64,000 nucleotides of DNA from Neorhizobium lilium. GTDB taxonomy: Bacteria > Pseudomonadota > Alphaproteobacteria > Rhizobiales > Rhizobiaceae. The stretch is taken from positions 110,460-174,459 of the forward strand of contig NZ_SBIP01000007.1 of the NCBI RefSeq assembly GCF_004053875.1, written 5' to 3'. Made by a program: the position numbers and the translations under genes. Positions 36,004 through 44,109 of this stretch are shown piece after piece. Within the stretch, counting starts at the first letter, position 1, and the number at the start of each line of letters is the position of its first letter. The notes beneath the pieces are model-generated. The model was not told the DNA's origin. It did no database searches and worked only from the letters and a program-made list of their open reading frames with translations.

Positions 36004-36031
36004 ATATAAAGAAGTCTTTATATCTTTATAT
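36004..36031 (-). promoter_or_regulatory. Operator-like inverted repeat upstream of ahcY
   Basis: ATATAAAGA and TCTTTATAT form a perfect 9-2-9 inverted repeat at 36004-36023, followed by a further overlapping copy of TCTTTATAT (36023-36031). It stands out in its AT content from the flanking genes. I recall that ArsR-family SahR/SamR regulators of proteobacterial methionine-cycle genes use AT-rich palindromes of this kind. The site is visible; the regulator is inferred. Confidence 0.6.
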
Positions 36032-36043
36032 TAACGAAAAGCT

Positions 36044-36322
36044 TCAGGCTTCCTCACCGAATTTGTTGGCAATCAGCTGTTCAAGCGCAAGCAGGACCTC
36101 TTCTGCCTGAGAGCCGGTCGCGGTGACCTCGATCGAGCTGCCGGTACTGGCCGCAAGCATCATCAGGCCCATGATCGAGGTGCCACCGACCGTCGTGCCG
36201 TCTTTCGAAACGGTCACCGAAGCATCGAAGCTTTCGACCATCTGGACGAACTTGGCCGAAGCCCTGGCGTGGAGTCCGCGCTTGTTGACGATCAGGAATT
36301 CGCGGGAGGAGGGAGGAGACAT
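36044..36322 (-). CDS. ptsH: HPr-family phosphocarrier protein (PTS)
   Basis: This 92-residue HPr carries phosphate from enzyme I to EIIA. His18 in KRGLHARAS is the phosphorylated residue, and Ser49 in GGTSIMGLMML corresponds to the HprK target Ser46. The gene lies 11 bases after manX and shares the block with hprK, but no sugar-transporting EIIB/C genes are here. In alphaproteobacteria this incomplete PTS is regulatory, acting on nitrogen and carbon metabolism. ATG has AAGAAGG at a good distance. Confidence 0.95.
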   Translation of the reverse strand: MSPPSSREFLIVNKRGLHARASAKFVQMVESFDASVTVSKDGTTVGGTSIMGLMMLAASTGSSIEVTATGSQAEEVLLALEQLIANKFGEEA

Positions 36323-36333
36323 GCGCCTTCTTT

Positions 36334-36735
36334 TTACTTGCCGCTCAGGACACGGCTCGCGACGTTGATGTATTTACGACCGGCTTCAGACGCTTCGATC
36401 AGAGCACGTTCCATGTTGTTGTCGCTGCGCACGCCGGCGAGTTTGATGAGCATGGGCAGGTTCATGCCGGCAATGACTTCGGTCTTTCCGCTTTCCATCA
36501 CGGAAATGGAGAGATTGGAAGGTGTGCCGCCGAACATGTCGGTGAGAATTATCACGCCATGTCCGTCGTCGGCATGTTCAACGGCGTCAACGATGTCCTG
36601 ACGTCGTTGATCCATGTCGTCTTCCGGACCGATCGATATGGTCTCTATGAATTTCTGAGGCCCGACAACATGCTCCACCGCGTGTCGAAACTCCTCCGCC
36701 AGCTTGCCATGGGTGACAAGCACCAGTCCGATCAT
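36334..36735 (-). CDS. manX: PTS EIIA component of the mannose/fructose family
   Basis: The 133-residue protein is a mannose-type EIIA: MIGLVLVTHGKLAEEF has the phosphoacceptor His (His9) and VIILTDMFGGTPSNLS is the second family motif. There is no EIIB, C or D domain, so it cannot transport sugars alone. With hprK, ptsH and the ChvG/ChvI genes it forms the regulatory PTS of Rhizobiales (also called PtsM/EIIAMan). It lies 97 bases after hprK. Confidence 0.93.
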   Translation of the reverse strand: MIGLVLVTHGKLAEEFRHAVEHVVGPQKFIETISIGPEDDMDQRRQDIVDAVEHADDGHGVIILTDMFGGTPSNLSISVMESGKTEVIAGMNLPMLIKLAGVRSDNNMERALIEASEAGRKYINVASRVLSGK

Positions 36736-36832
36736 AAATACTGCCCCCTGCTATGGAAACTCGCGGCCCATATCGCATCGCAATAAAGCCGTCTAGCGGT
36801 GGGGTGCCATCTTCGCCAAGTAGATGCCAAGT

Positions 36833-37324
36833 TCAAGTCAAAATCTGCGGATCAAGCATGCTGAATGGCCTTTCCTGCTGCAGAAGGGGGTATAATGCCC
36901 CTAAATAGGCCAGCGGATCCCGCACCCCGTTCCAAAGGCGGACCAACGGCAGTGAGCCCAGTCTGCCGATTGCATAGCTCTCGTTCTCCGGCGGAAGGCG
37001 GTCTTCCTCCGGTAGGGAAATAACCTGGATTGCAAGGTGCAATGTAGCCGTCGGCACACTTTCTACCCTTACGATCCCGCTGCCGCGAAGCTCGATCAGC
37101 CCGGTAATTGCTTCCGGGCATCGCGCAACGAGTTTGTCTTCCCGCCGTGATATAAGCACACGGTCATCGGCAATAAGCGCTGCAAAGGCGCCGCTCCGCC
37201 TTGCTTGCGCAAGGCAGGCAAAGGCAATTGCCGATTTACCGCTGCCGGAAGGCCCGACAAAAAGAAGCCCTCGCCTCCCTGCCACGATGGCGGTTCCATG
37301 AATGTTGACCTCGGCATCGCTCAT
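36833..37324 (-). CDS. hprK: HPr kinase/phosphorylase, short alphaproteobacterial form
   Basis: HprK phosphorylates HPr on the regulatory Ser. This 163-residue protein has only the catalytic C-terminal domain: P-loop LFVGPSGSGKSAIAF and ELRGSGIVRVE, corresponding to the signature loop. The N-terminal domain of Gram-positive HprK (about 130 residues) is absent, which is the norm in alphaproteobacteria. ATG overlaps the chvG stop by four bases, coupling PTS control to the ChvG sensor. Confidence 0.92.
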   Translation of the reverse strand: MSDAEVNIHGTAIVAGRRGLLFVGPSGSGKSAIAFACLAQARRSGAFAALIADDRVLISRREDKLVARCPEAITGLIELRGSGIVRVESVPTATLHLAIQVISLPEEDRLPPENESYAIGRLGSLPLVRLWNGVRDPLAYLGALYPLLQQERPFSMLDPQILT

Positions 37325-39108
37325 TGGGTTTGCGCCGCCGGCAGCGACAGCGTGAAGCGAGCGCCGGTCGTTGCCCCACTCGCATCGTGGAGGTTTTCCG
37401 CCCTGAGCGTGCCGCCATGCGCTTCTGCGATCTGGCGGCTGATCGACAGGCCAAGCCCGGAATTTTGGCCGAAGCTCTCTCCTTCCGGTCGGTCGGTGTA
37501 GAAGCGCTCGAAAATACGGTCTATATCTTCTGCCTGGATGCCCAGCCCGTTGTCCTCCACTGTGGCGATCACGCGGTCCTTGGTCCTTGAAAGTCGCACT
37601 GTAATGCGACCCCCCTTTTCCGGAACGAAGGACCGGGCGTTCTCGATCAGGTTGGTAACGATCTGGCCGAGCCGCAGGTCATGGCCGTTGACGATATAGG
37701 CTGCCTTGTTCGCCCCTTTGCTGTCTACCGAAAGATCGATCTCCACCGGCTTGCGGCCGCTACGGATCTGCCGGCAAATCTCGACGAGGTTGCCCAGCAG
37801 ATTTTCCATATCGACGGGGGTGGAATCCGTGCGGGCAAGCTCGGCATCAAGGCGAGAAGCGTCTGAAATATCGCTGATCAACCGGTCCAGGCGGCGGACG
37901 TCGTGGAAAATGATCTCCGTCAGCTTCTGCTTCGAGCTTTCCGTCTTGGCGAGTGGAAGCGTTTCCACGGCGGAGCGAAGCGAGGTAAGCGGGTTCTTCA
38001 GTTCGTGGCTCACATCCGCCGCGAAGCTCTCGATCGCATCGATCCGGTCATAAAGTGCGTTGGTCATGTCGCGCAGCGCGATGGAAAGATTGCCAATCTC
38101 GTCCTGACGATAAGCGAAGTCAGGGATCTCCTCGCGCTGCTTGGCGCCGCGCCGCACCCGGATCGCGGCGGCCGACAGGCGGCGCAACGGATTGGCGATG
38201 GTCGAGGACAACAGCAGCGACAGCAGAATATTGACCAGCGTCGCCACACCGAACACGCGCATGATCGCAAGCCGCTCCGCATGGACGATCTTGTCGATGT
38301 CGCCCGCTTGCGTCGACAACAGCAGCACGCCGAGTACGGCCCGGGAGCGCTGCACCGGCACGGCGACGGAAACGATGAGCTCGCCCCGCTCGGTAATGCG
38401 AACCACGGCGCCGCGCACGCCCGTCAGCGCGTTCATGACTTCGGGATAGATCGATCCGTCGCCGCCGGGCGCTTCCTTGTAGATTGGCAGGTTACCCGGC
38501 TGCAGCAGCCGGTTGAACATGCCCGAAACCCATTCGCTCCAGGTCTGCGACTGGTTTTCCACCGGCGGAAGATCATATCGGAGCACCTGGCCGCGGGAAT
38601 AAAGATGCCGTGAGTCGAGCAATAAATTGACATCTGCATCGAACAGCCGGGCCCGGGTACGGGTCGGCGAGATCAGCCGCCGCAGCACAGGCGCGACGCG
38701 CTCTGGATCGATGGGGAAATCGAGATCCTCGTCATTGGGAATGGGTGTGATGCTTTGTCCAGCCTGCAGTTCCAGCAGTTTTTGCGGGTCGATAGTGATC
38801 GAGTTGGTGTCGACGGATGCCGAAGCTGAAATGGCACCGGCAATGATTTCCCCTTGCGTCAACAGGCTCTCGACGCGAGCATCGATCAATCCTTCGCGGA
38901 ACTGGTTGAGATAAAGGATGCCGGCAACGAGCACCACGGTTGCAGCGATGTTGAAAAACAGGATGCGGCGCGTCAGGCTGGAAAAGACGGCGTGCCCGAA
39001 GACCCGGCGGATAAGCGTGAAGGGACGCGACCAGAACCGACGGCTTACGCGGCGGCCCTCAGTGCTGCCGGTTCGCGTCATCTCCCTGTCTAGCAATTGA
39101 TCTGCCAC
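37321..39108 (-). CDS. chvG: Sensor histidine kinase ChvG (ExoS)
   Basis: ChvG with ChvI senses acid and envelope state, and controls virulence in Agrobacterium and exopolysaccharide and symbiosis in Sinorhizobium. The 595-residue protein has TM1 at about 48-66, a periplasmic region to about 280, TM2 at about 283-303, HAMP, the DHp box FAADVSHELKNPLTSLRS (His368), and the ATPase boxes LIENARSFVP, DNGLGI and SGLGLSI. GTG at 39108 is the apparent start; ATG at 39081 is an alternative. A 189-bp gap separates it from chvI. The periplasmic repressor ExoR is not encoded here. Confidence 0.96.
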   Translation of the reverse strand: MADQLLDREMTRTGSTEGRRVSRRFWSRPFTLIRRVFGHAVFSSLTRRILFFNIAATVVLVAGILYLNQFREGLIDARVESLLTQGEIIAGAISASASVDTNSITIDPQKLLELQAGQSITPIPNDEDLDFPIDPERVAPVLRRLISPTRTRARLFDADVNLLLDSRHLYSRGQVLRYDLPPVENQSQTWSEWVSGMFNRLLQPGNLPIYKEAPGGDGSIYPEVMNALTGVRGAVVRITERGELIVSVAVPVQRSRAVLGVLLLSTQAGDIDKIVHAERLAIMRVFGVATLVNILLSLLLSSTIANPLRRLSAAAIRVRRGAKQREEIPDFAYRQDEIGNLSIALRDMTNALYDRIDAIESFAADVSHELKNPLTSLRSAVETLPLAKTESSKQKLTEIIFHDVRRLDRLISDISDASRLDAELARTDSTPVDMENLLGNLVEICRQIRSGRKPVEIDLSVDSKGANKAAYIVNGHDLRLGQIVTNLIENARSFVPEKGGRITVRLSRTKDRVIATVEDNGLGIQAEDIDRIFERFYTDRPEGESFGQNSGLGLSISRQIAEAHGGTLRAENLHDASGATTGARFTLSLPAAQTQ

Positions 39109-39297
39109 CTCGGTGCAGTCCTTCCACGGGATCAGTCTGACGCCGCTCCGAACCCTTTGCGCGCCGCAATCTCTCGGATCCGCGTGCCGCGCCTAAAGGC
39201 CTATGTCTTGTCGCATGTCGTTACTGTAAAACCGCTACGCACCTTCGCGCGACATGCTTCTAGCCACAAGTTAACCTTTTGCAAGGTCAAGGGAGGG

Positions 39298-40014
39298 TCA
39301 GGCGGCCTCGCGGAAGCGATAGCCGACACCGTAGAGCGTTTCGATCATGTCGAAGTCGGTGTCAACCATCTTGAACTTCTTGCGCAGCCTCTTGATGTGG
39401 CTGTCGATGGTACGATCGTCCACATAGACCTGCTCGTCATAGGCAGCATCCATTAGAGCATCGCGGCTCTTGACCACGCCCGGTCTTTGAGCCAGCGAAT
39501 GCAGGATTAGAAATTCCGTTACCGTCAGGGTCACTGGCTCACCCTTCCAGGTGCAGGTATGGCGCTCCTGGTCCATCAGGAGCTGACCTCGTTCGAGCGT
39601 ACGGGCAGCGATCTGGTCGGTCGTCGCCTTGGTGCCGGGCTGAGGTTCCCGGCTGCCGGCACGCCTCAGGATGGCTTTGACGCGCTCCACCAGCAGGCGT
39701 TGGGAAAACGGCTTGGTGATGAAGTCGTCGGCACCCATCTTCAAGCCGAAGAGCTCGTCGATCTCCTCATCTTTGGATGTCAGGAAGATCACTGGAATAT
39801 CGGACTTCTGGCGCAACCGGCGCAACAGCTCCATCCCGTCCATGCGCGGCATCTTTATGTCGAAGATCGCCAGGTGCGGTGGGCGGGCAACCAATCCGTC
39901 GAGTGCGGAGGCGCCGTCCGTATAGGTCTCGACCTTATATCCTTCAGCCTCCAGTGCTATCGACACCGAGGTCAGAATATTGCGGTCGTCGTCCACGAGC
40001 GCGATTGTCTGCAT
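39298..40014 (-). CDS. chvI: Response regulator ChvI (OmpR family)
   Basis: ChvI is the DNA-binding partner of ChvG. The 238-residue protein has a receiver domain with phosphoacceptor Asp52 in LAIFDIKMPRMDG, the conserved Lys in ITKPFSQRLL, and an OmpR-type winged helix (VTLTVTEFLILHSLAQRPG to DRTIDSHIKRLRKKF). ATG at 40014 has GGAGAG upstream and gives the usual MQTIALVDDDRN start. It begins the chvI-chvG-hprK-manX-ptsH block and diverges from pckA. Confidence 0.97.
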   Translation of the reverse strand: MQTIALVDDDRNILTSVSIALEAEGYKVETYTDGASALDGLVARPPHLAIFDIKMPRMDGMELLRRLRQKSDIPVIFLTSKDEEIDELFGLKMGADDFITKPFSQRLLVERVKAILRRAGSREPQPGTKATTDQIAARTLERGQLLMDQERHTCTWKGEPVTLTVTEFLILHSLAQRPGVVKSRDALMDAAYDEQVYVDDRTIDSHIKRLRKKFKMVDTDFDMIETLYGVGYRFREAA

Positions 40015-40090
40015 GCTCTCCGTCTCCGTTACCATTTACGCGCGTCTCCTGGAATGTCCCCAGCCAGGTGGCATAGCCATGCGCTTCTTG

Positions 40091-40118
40091 GGTATAAAGG
40101 TGGAACAAATTGTGGCAA
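40091..40118 (-). promoter_or_regulatory. Candidate sigma70 promoter of chvI
   Basis: On the minus strand TTGCCA (40118-40113) and TATACC (40096-40091) are 16 bases apart and lie 77 bases before the chvI ATG. The elements fit the rhizobial vegetative consensus only moderately. Confidence 0.35.
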
Positions 40119-40194
40119 GTTTAAAGGGCGGCTTACGGATAAGCAGGTTGAACCACCTCTGGCGCCCTTGAATATAGGAGGCGAAAACGATCCA

Positions 40195-40239
40195 TAAACC
40201 GATTTAAAAGAGAATAAATTTTTTTAAATCGATTAAATT
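40195..40239. promoter_or_regulatory. Two LacI-type operator motifs upstream of pckA (probable PckR sites)
   Basis: TTTAAATCGATTAAATT (about 40223-40239) has the symmetric AATCGATT core typical of LacI/GalR operators. A second related half-degenerate motif, TAAACCGATTTAAAA, is centred exactly 30 bp away (40195-40209). Both lie in the AT-rich segment between chvI and pckA. In Sinorhizobium meliloti pckA is controlled by the LacI-family regulator PckR, so these are its likely sites. Assignment is by analogy. Confidence 0.6.
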
Positions 40240-40270
40240 ATTGATTTTACTAAGCTATTTCAGAATCTAC

Positions 40271-40299
40271 TTGCTCGGTGGGTATTCTGCTCCTAATTT
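40271..40299 (+). promoter_or_regulatory. Candidate pckA promoter
   Basis: TTGCTC (40271) and TAATTT (40294) are separated by 17 bases, 36 bases before the pckA ATG and just downstream of the LacI-type motifs. The -10 match is modest. Confidence 0.3.
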
Positions 40300-40334
40300 G
40301 GTTTCCAACGACAATCCAATAGAAGGAAGGCGCT

Positions 40335-41945
40335 ATGGAGGATCTTGGGCTCTACAACCCGTCCAACGGTATCGCAGCAGCCGGTTTCGCAGACGTGGAA
40401 CGCGTCCATTACAATCTCTCCGAAGTCGAGCTTTACGAAGAGGCGATTCGACGGGGTGAAGCCGACCTGACGGCTGACGGCGCATTGCGGGCCATTACCG
40501 GCCAGCACACAGGCCGTTCGCCGAAGGACAAGTTCGTCGTGCGGGATGCGACGACCGAAAGCCAGATCTGGTGGGATAACAACAAGCCCATGTCGCCCGA
40601 GGATTTCGAGCGTCTGCATCAGGATATGCTGGCCCACGCAAAGGGGAAGACCCTTTACGTGCAAGACCTCATCGGCGGTGCGGATGAGGTCAATGCTCTG
40701 CCGACCCGCGTCATCACGGAATTGGCTTGGCACGCGCTTTTCATTCGTAACCTGCTGATCCGCCCCGATCGCGATGTGCTGAAGCGGTTCCAACAGAAGC
40801 TTACCATCATCAACCTGCCAAGCTTCAAGGCTGATCCTGCTCGTCACGGCTGCCGGACGGAAACCGTGATAGCTTGCGATCTTGCCAATGGCATCGTGCT
40901 GATCGGCGGCACCTCCTATGCCGGCGAGAACAAGAAGTCTGTCTTCACCGTGCTGAACTATCTCCTGCCCGCCAAGGGCGTGATGCCGATGCACTGCTCT
41001 GCCAATGTCGGCAAGGACGAAGATACAGCCGTTTTCTTCGGCCTTTCCGGAACGGGCAAGACGACCCTGTCGGCAGACCCGAGCCGCACATTGATCGGCG
41101 ATGATGAGCATGGCTGGGGCGAAAACGGCATCTTCAATTTCGAAGGCGGCTGCTACGCAAAGGCAATCAAGCTGTCGGCTGAGGCAGAGCCGGAAATCTA
41201 TGCCGCGACGCGTCGTTTCGGCACCGTTTTGGAAAATGTGGTGCTGGACGAAAACCGCGTTCCGGATTTCGACGACAACTCGTTGACCGAGAACACGCGC
41301 AGCGCCTATCCGCTGCACTTCATTCCGAACGCCTCCGCCACAGGGCTCGCTCCACATCCGAAGACAATCATCATGCTGACGGCGGATGCTTTCGGCGTCA
41401 TGCCACCGATCGCCAAGCTGACACCGGAACAGGCTATGTACCACTTCCTGTCTGGCTACACCGCCAAGGTGGCCGGCACGGAAAAGGGCGTGACGGAGCC
41501 GGAAGCCACGTTCTCGACCTGCTTTGGCGCGCCGTTCATGCCGCGTCACCCGGCGGAGTACGGCAACCTGCTGAAGGATCTGATCGCCCGCCACGGCGTC
41601 GATTGCTGGTTGGTCAACACGGGTTGGACCGGCGGCGCTTATGGCACCGGCCGTCGCATGCCGATCAAGGCGACGAGGGCACTCCTTGCTTCGGCGTTGA
41701 ACGGCAGCCTCAAGGAAGCCGAGTTCCGCATCGATACGAATTTCGGCTTTGCCGTTCCGGTCTCGGTGGAGGGCGTGGATACAGCCATTCTAGATCCGCG
41801 CTCCACCTGGACGGACGGTCTCGCCTATGACAATCAGGCAGGCAAACTCGTCTCCATGTTCATCCGCAACTTCGAGAAGTTCGAGGACCATGTGGATAGC
41901 AAGGTGAGGGATGCGGCACCGGGGCTGCTTGTCGCGGCGCAATAA
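40335..41945 (+). CDS. pckA: Phosphoenolpyruvate carboxykinase (ATP)
   Basis: PckA makes PEP from oxaloacetate and ATP, the entry to gluconeogenesis during growth on organic acids. The 536-residue protein has RSPKDKFVV (substrate Arg), the kinase-1a loop FFGLSGTGKTTLS, the kinase-2 motif LIGDDEHGWGENGIFNFEGG and the C-terminal WTGGAYGTGRRMPIKATR. ATG at 40335 has AAGGAAGG upstream. The gene is monocistronic: a LacI-type operator region precedes it and an intrinsic terminator follows. It diverges from chvI. Confidence 0.98.
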   Translation: MEDLGLYNPSNGIAAAGFADVERVHYNLSEVELYEEAIRRGEADLTADGALRAITGQHTGRSPKDKFVVRDATTESQIWWDNNKPMSPEDFERLHQDMLAHAKGKTLYVQDLIGGADEVNALPTRVITELAWHALFIRNLLIRPDRDVLKRFQQKLTIINLPSFKADPARHGCRTETVIACDLANGIVLIGGTSYAGENKKSVFTVLNYLLPAKGVMPMHCSANVGKDEDTAVFFGLSGTGKTTLSADPSRTLIGDDEHGWGENGIFNFEGGCYAKAIKLSAEAEPEIYAATRRFGTVLENVVLDENRVPDFDDNSLTENTRSAYPLHFIPNASATGLAPHPKTIIMLTADAFGVMPPIAKLTPEQAMYHFLSGYTAKVAGTEKGVTEPEATFSTCFGAPFMPRHPAEYGNLLKDLIARHGVDCWLVNTGWTGGAYGTGRRMPIKATRALLASALNGSLKEAEFRIDTNFGFAVPVSVEGVDTAILDPRSTWTDGLAYDNQAGKLVSMFIRNFEKFEDHVDSKVRDAAPGLLVAAQ

Positions 41946-41954
41946 CTGGACGAA

Positions 41955-41970
41955 TGATTCACGTGGAACC
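41955..41970. promoter_or_regulatory. Degenerate parS-like site after pckA
   Basis: TGATTCACGTGGAACC matches the parS consensus at 13 of 16 positions and shares the TGATTCACGTG start with the sites at 4094 and 12833. It lies nine bases after the pckA stop, against the terminator stem. Weaker than the others; it may be a functional low-affinity site or a remnant. Confidence 0.45.
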
Positions 41971-42006
41971 GTCGGCGAGGTTGAACTCGCCGGCGGTTTT
42001 CTTTTT
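41969..42006 (+). terminator. Intrinsic terminator after pckA
   Basis: CCGTCGGCGAG (41969-41979) pairs with CTCGCCGGCGG (41986-41996), one G-T wobble, around a 6-base loop; TTTTCTTTTT follows. Confidence 0.88.
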
Positions 42007-42044
42007 GTCAGCTTTATGGGAAAGATGCCGGCCGGAGAGACCCA

Positions 42045-42479
42045 ATGGCCAGCAACCCGCTTCAGATCAATAGCCGCATCACCATCGCCGGATGGGAGTT
42101 GGCGGAGCAGTTCGTCCTGGCGGGTGGCCCGGGGGGGCAGAACGTCAATAAGGTCTCGACGGCGGTTCAGCTCTTCTTCGATATCGTCAATTCGCCATCG
42201 CTGCCCGATAGGGTCAAGGCCAATGCGCTCCGTCTGGCGGGACGGCGGGTGTCGAAGGAGGGTGTTCTCATGATCGAGGCTAGCCGCTCTCGTAGCCAGG
42301 AACGCAACCGTGAGGAAGCGCGAGAACGCTTGAAAGAGCTGCTTCTTGAGGCAGCCAAGCCGCCGCCGCCGCCGCGAAAAGCCACCAAGCCGACCAAAGG
42401 CTCGGTAGAGCGCCGATTAAAGGAAAAATCGGGCCGTTCGGTGGTCAAGAAAATGCGTGGCCGGCCAGGGGGAGACTAG
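42045..42479 (+). CDS. arfB: Alternative ribosome-rescue factor ArfB (YaeJ, peptidyl-tRNA hydrolase)
   Basis: ArfB releases peptides from ribosomes stalled on non-stop mRNAs. The 144-residue protein has the release-factor motif LAGGPGGQNVNKVSTA with the catalytic GGQ at about residues 28-30, a short catalytic domain, and a long basic C-terminal tail (RKATKPTKGSVERRL onward) that occupies the empty mRNA channel. It has GAGA upstream of ATG, and alkB follows after six bases, so the two are co-transcribed. Confidence 0.95.
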   Translation: MASNPLQINSRITIAGWELAEQFVLAGGPGGQNVNKVSTAVQLFFDIVNSPSLPDRVKANALRLAGRRVSKEGVLMIEASRSRSQERNREEARERLKELLLEAAKPPPPPRKATKPTKGSVERRLKEKSGRSVVKKMRGRPGGD

Positions 42480-42485
42480 AAGACT

Positions 42486-43097
42486 ATGCCACTCCTGCAG
42501 AACGGGATCCGACACGTGCCGGAGTTTCTGGATCGTGCCGCTCAAGAACGCCTGGTGGAAGTGGTCCGTGGCGTCGTCGCAGAAGCGCCGTTGTTTACGC
42601 CGGAAATGCCCGGCACCGGTAAGCCCATGTCGGTGCGGATGACGAATTGCGGCCCGCTGGGCTGGGTGACTGACAAGCAACAGGGCTACCGTTACCAGGC
42701 ATTCCATCCGCTGACAAAGAAGCCCTGGCCGGCCATGCCGCCTGAACTGCTGGCGCTATGGCAGGAACTCGCCGATTATCCTAAGCCGCCCGAAGCCTGT
42801 CTCGTGAACTTCTATACCGACGAAGCGCGGATGGGCCTTCACCAGGACAAGGACGAAACGGATTTTGCCGCTCCGGTCCTGTCAATTTCATTGGGCAATA
42901 CCTGCCTCTTTCGGGTCGGCGGCCTCAGCCGGAAGGACCCTACCGGTTCGTTCCGGCTAGCCAGCGGCGACATCGTGGTCATCGGCGGCGAGGGGCGGCT
43001 GGCCTTCCACGGTGTGGACAAGATCTATCCTGGGACCTCGACGCTGCTGAAGAATGGTGGCCGGATCAACCTGACGCTGCGCCGGGTCAATAATTGA
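42486..43097 (+). CDS. alkB: AlkB-type alpha-ketoglutarate-dependent dioxygenase (DNA/RNA demethylase)
   Basis: AlkB repairs 1-methyladenine and 3-methylcytosine by oxidative demethylation. The 203-residue protein has the Fe(II) triad HxD...H in GLHQDKDETDF and LAFHGVDKI, and the 2-oxoglutarate Arg residues in RINLTLRRVN. Length and motifs fit active AlkB. There is no ada gene beside it; it is coupled to arfB instead. It converges on coaA with a 22-bp gap and no clear hairpin. Confidence 0.93.
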   Translation: MPLLQNGIRHVPEFLDRAAQERLVEVVRGVVAEAPLFTPEMPGTGKPMSVRMTNCGPLGWVTDKQQGYRYQAFHPLTKKPWPAMPPELLALWQELADYPKPPEACLVNFYTDEARMGLHQDKDETDFAAPVLSISLGNTCLFRVGGLSRKDPTGSFRLASGDIVVIGGEGRLAFHGVDKIYPGTSTLLKNGGRINLTLRRVNN

Positions 43098-43119
43098 TCC
43101 TGAACGTGAAGTGCAGGCC

Positions 43120-44109
43120 TTAAAGCTTCCTCAGCGAAACCTGCTCGATGAAATGATTGCGTCCCTTGCGCAGGATGATGTCCGCGCGTGGGCGCGTGGG
43201 CAGGATGTTCTGGCGAAGGTTCTTGAGGTTGATGTTCTGCCAAAGGCCTTCGGCCACGGCTTCAGCGGCATCCGCGTCGATTGCTGCATACTTCTTGAAA
43301 TAGGACGTCGGGTCGCGGAAAGCGGTTTGCCGCAACCGCATAAAGCGCTGGACATACCAGGTGTGGATCTGGTCTTCGTCTGCATCGATATAGATGGAGA
43401 AGTCGAAGAAGTCGGACACAATCGGCACGATCTTGCCATCCGCAGGCAATGCCCTCGACTGGAGCACATTGATCCCTTCGAAGATCAGGATGTCCGGCCG
43501 ATCCACCGGCGTAAACTCGTGCGGAAGCACGTCATAGGTCAGGTGCGAATAGCGCGGTGCCTTGACGTTCGGCTCGCCGGCCTTGATCGCCGACAGGAAC
43601 CGCAAGATGGCGCCGACGTCATAGCTCTCCGGAAATCCCTTGCGTTCCATCAGGTCGTCACGCTGGAGGATGGCATTCGGGTAAAGGAAACCGTCCGTGG
43701 TGATCAGGTCTACTTTGGGGCTGGAAGGCCAGCGCTTCAGAAGCTCTTTCAGGATACGTGCGGTCGTGGATTTGCCGACCGCGACCGAACCCGCAATGCC
43801 GATAATAAAGGGCGTCTTGGTGACGTCCGATAAACTGAGGAACCGGTTGCGCTGCTGGAACAAAAGCTGCGAGGCCTCGACATGAGCAGACAGCAGACGC
43901 GACAGCGACAGATAGATCCGTCGCACCTCGTTGAGGTCGATGGGGTCGTCAAGCGACCGCAGCCGTCCGACCTCATCTGCGGTCAGCGTCAGCGGCGTGT
44001 CGGCACGAAACCTGGCCCACTCATCGGCCGTGAAGTGGTGATAGGGGGAGTAGTACTCCGTAACGCTACCTGTGTCCGGCGCGTCTGCAGGCTGGGGTGC
44101 GGTGATCAT
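43120..44109 (-). CDS. coaA: Pantothenate kinase (type I)
   Basis: CoaA phosphorylates pantothenate, the regulated first step of CoA synthesis. The 329-residue protein has the P-loop IIGIAGSVAVGKSTTARIL, the VDLITTDGFLYPN segment with the catalytic Asp, and a normal type I length and C-terminus (LRKGRNHFIEQVSLRKL). ATG overlaps the hisE stop by four bases. The his-coaA linkage is typical of Rhizobiales and has no obvious pathway reason. Confidence 0.97.
   Translation of the reverse strand: MITAPQPADAPDTGSVTEYYSPYHHFTADEWARFRADTPLTLTADEVGRLRSLDDPIDLNEVRRIYLSLSRLLSAHVEASQLLFQQRNRFLSLSDVTKTPFIIGIAGSVAVGKSTTARILKELLKRWPSSPKVDLITTDGFLYPNAILQRDDLMERKGFPESYDVGAILRFLSAIKAGEPNVKAPRYSHLTYDVLPHEFTPVDRPDILIFEGINVLQSRALPADGKIVPIVSDFFDFSIYIDADEDQIHTWYVQRFMRLRQTAFRDPTSYFKKYAAIDADAAEAVAEGLWQNINLKNLRQNILPTRPRADIILRKGRNHFIEQVSLRKL

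Noticed and set aside
34514..36034. 506-codon open frame antisense to ahcY
   Set aside because: ahcY is unambiguous; the antisense frame is a shadow with no start signal.
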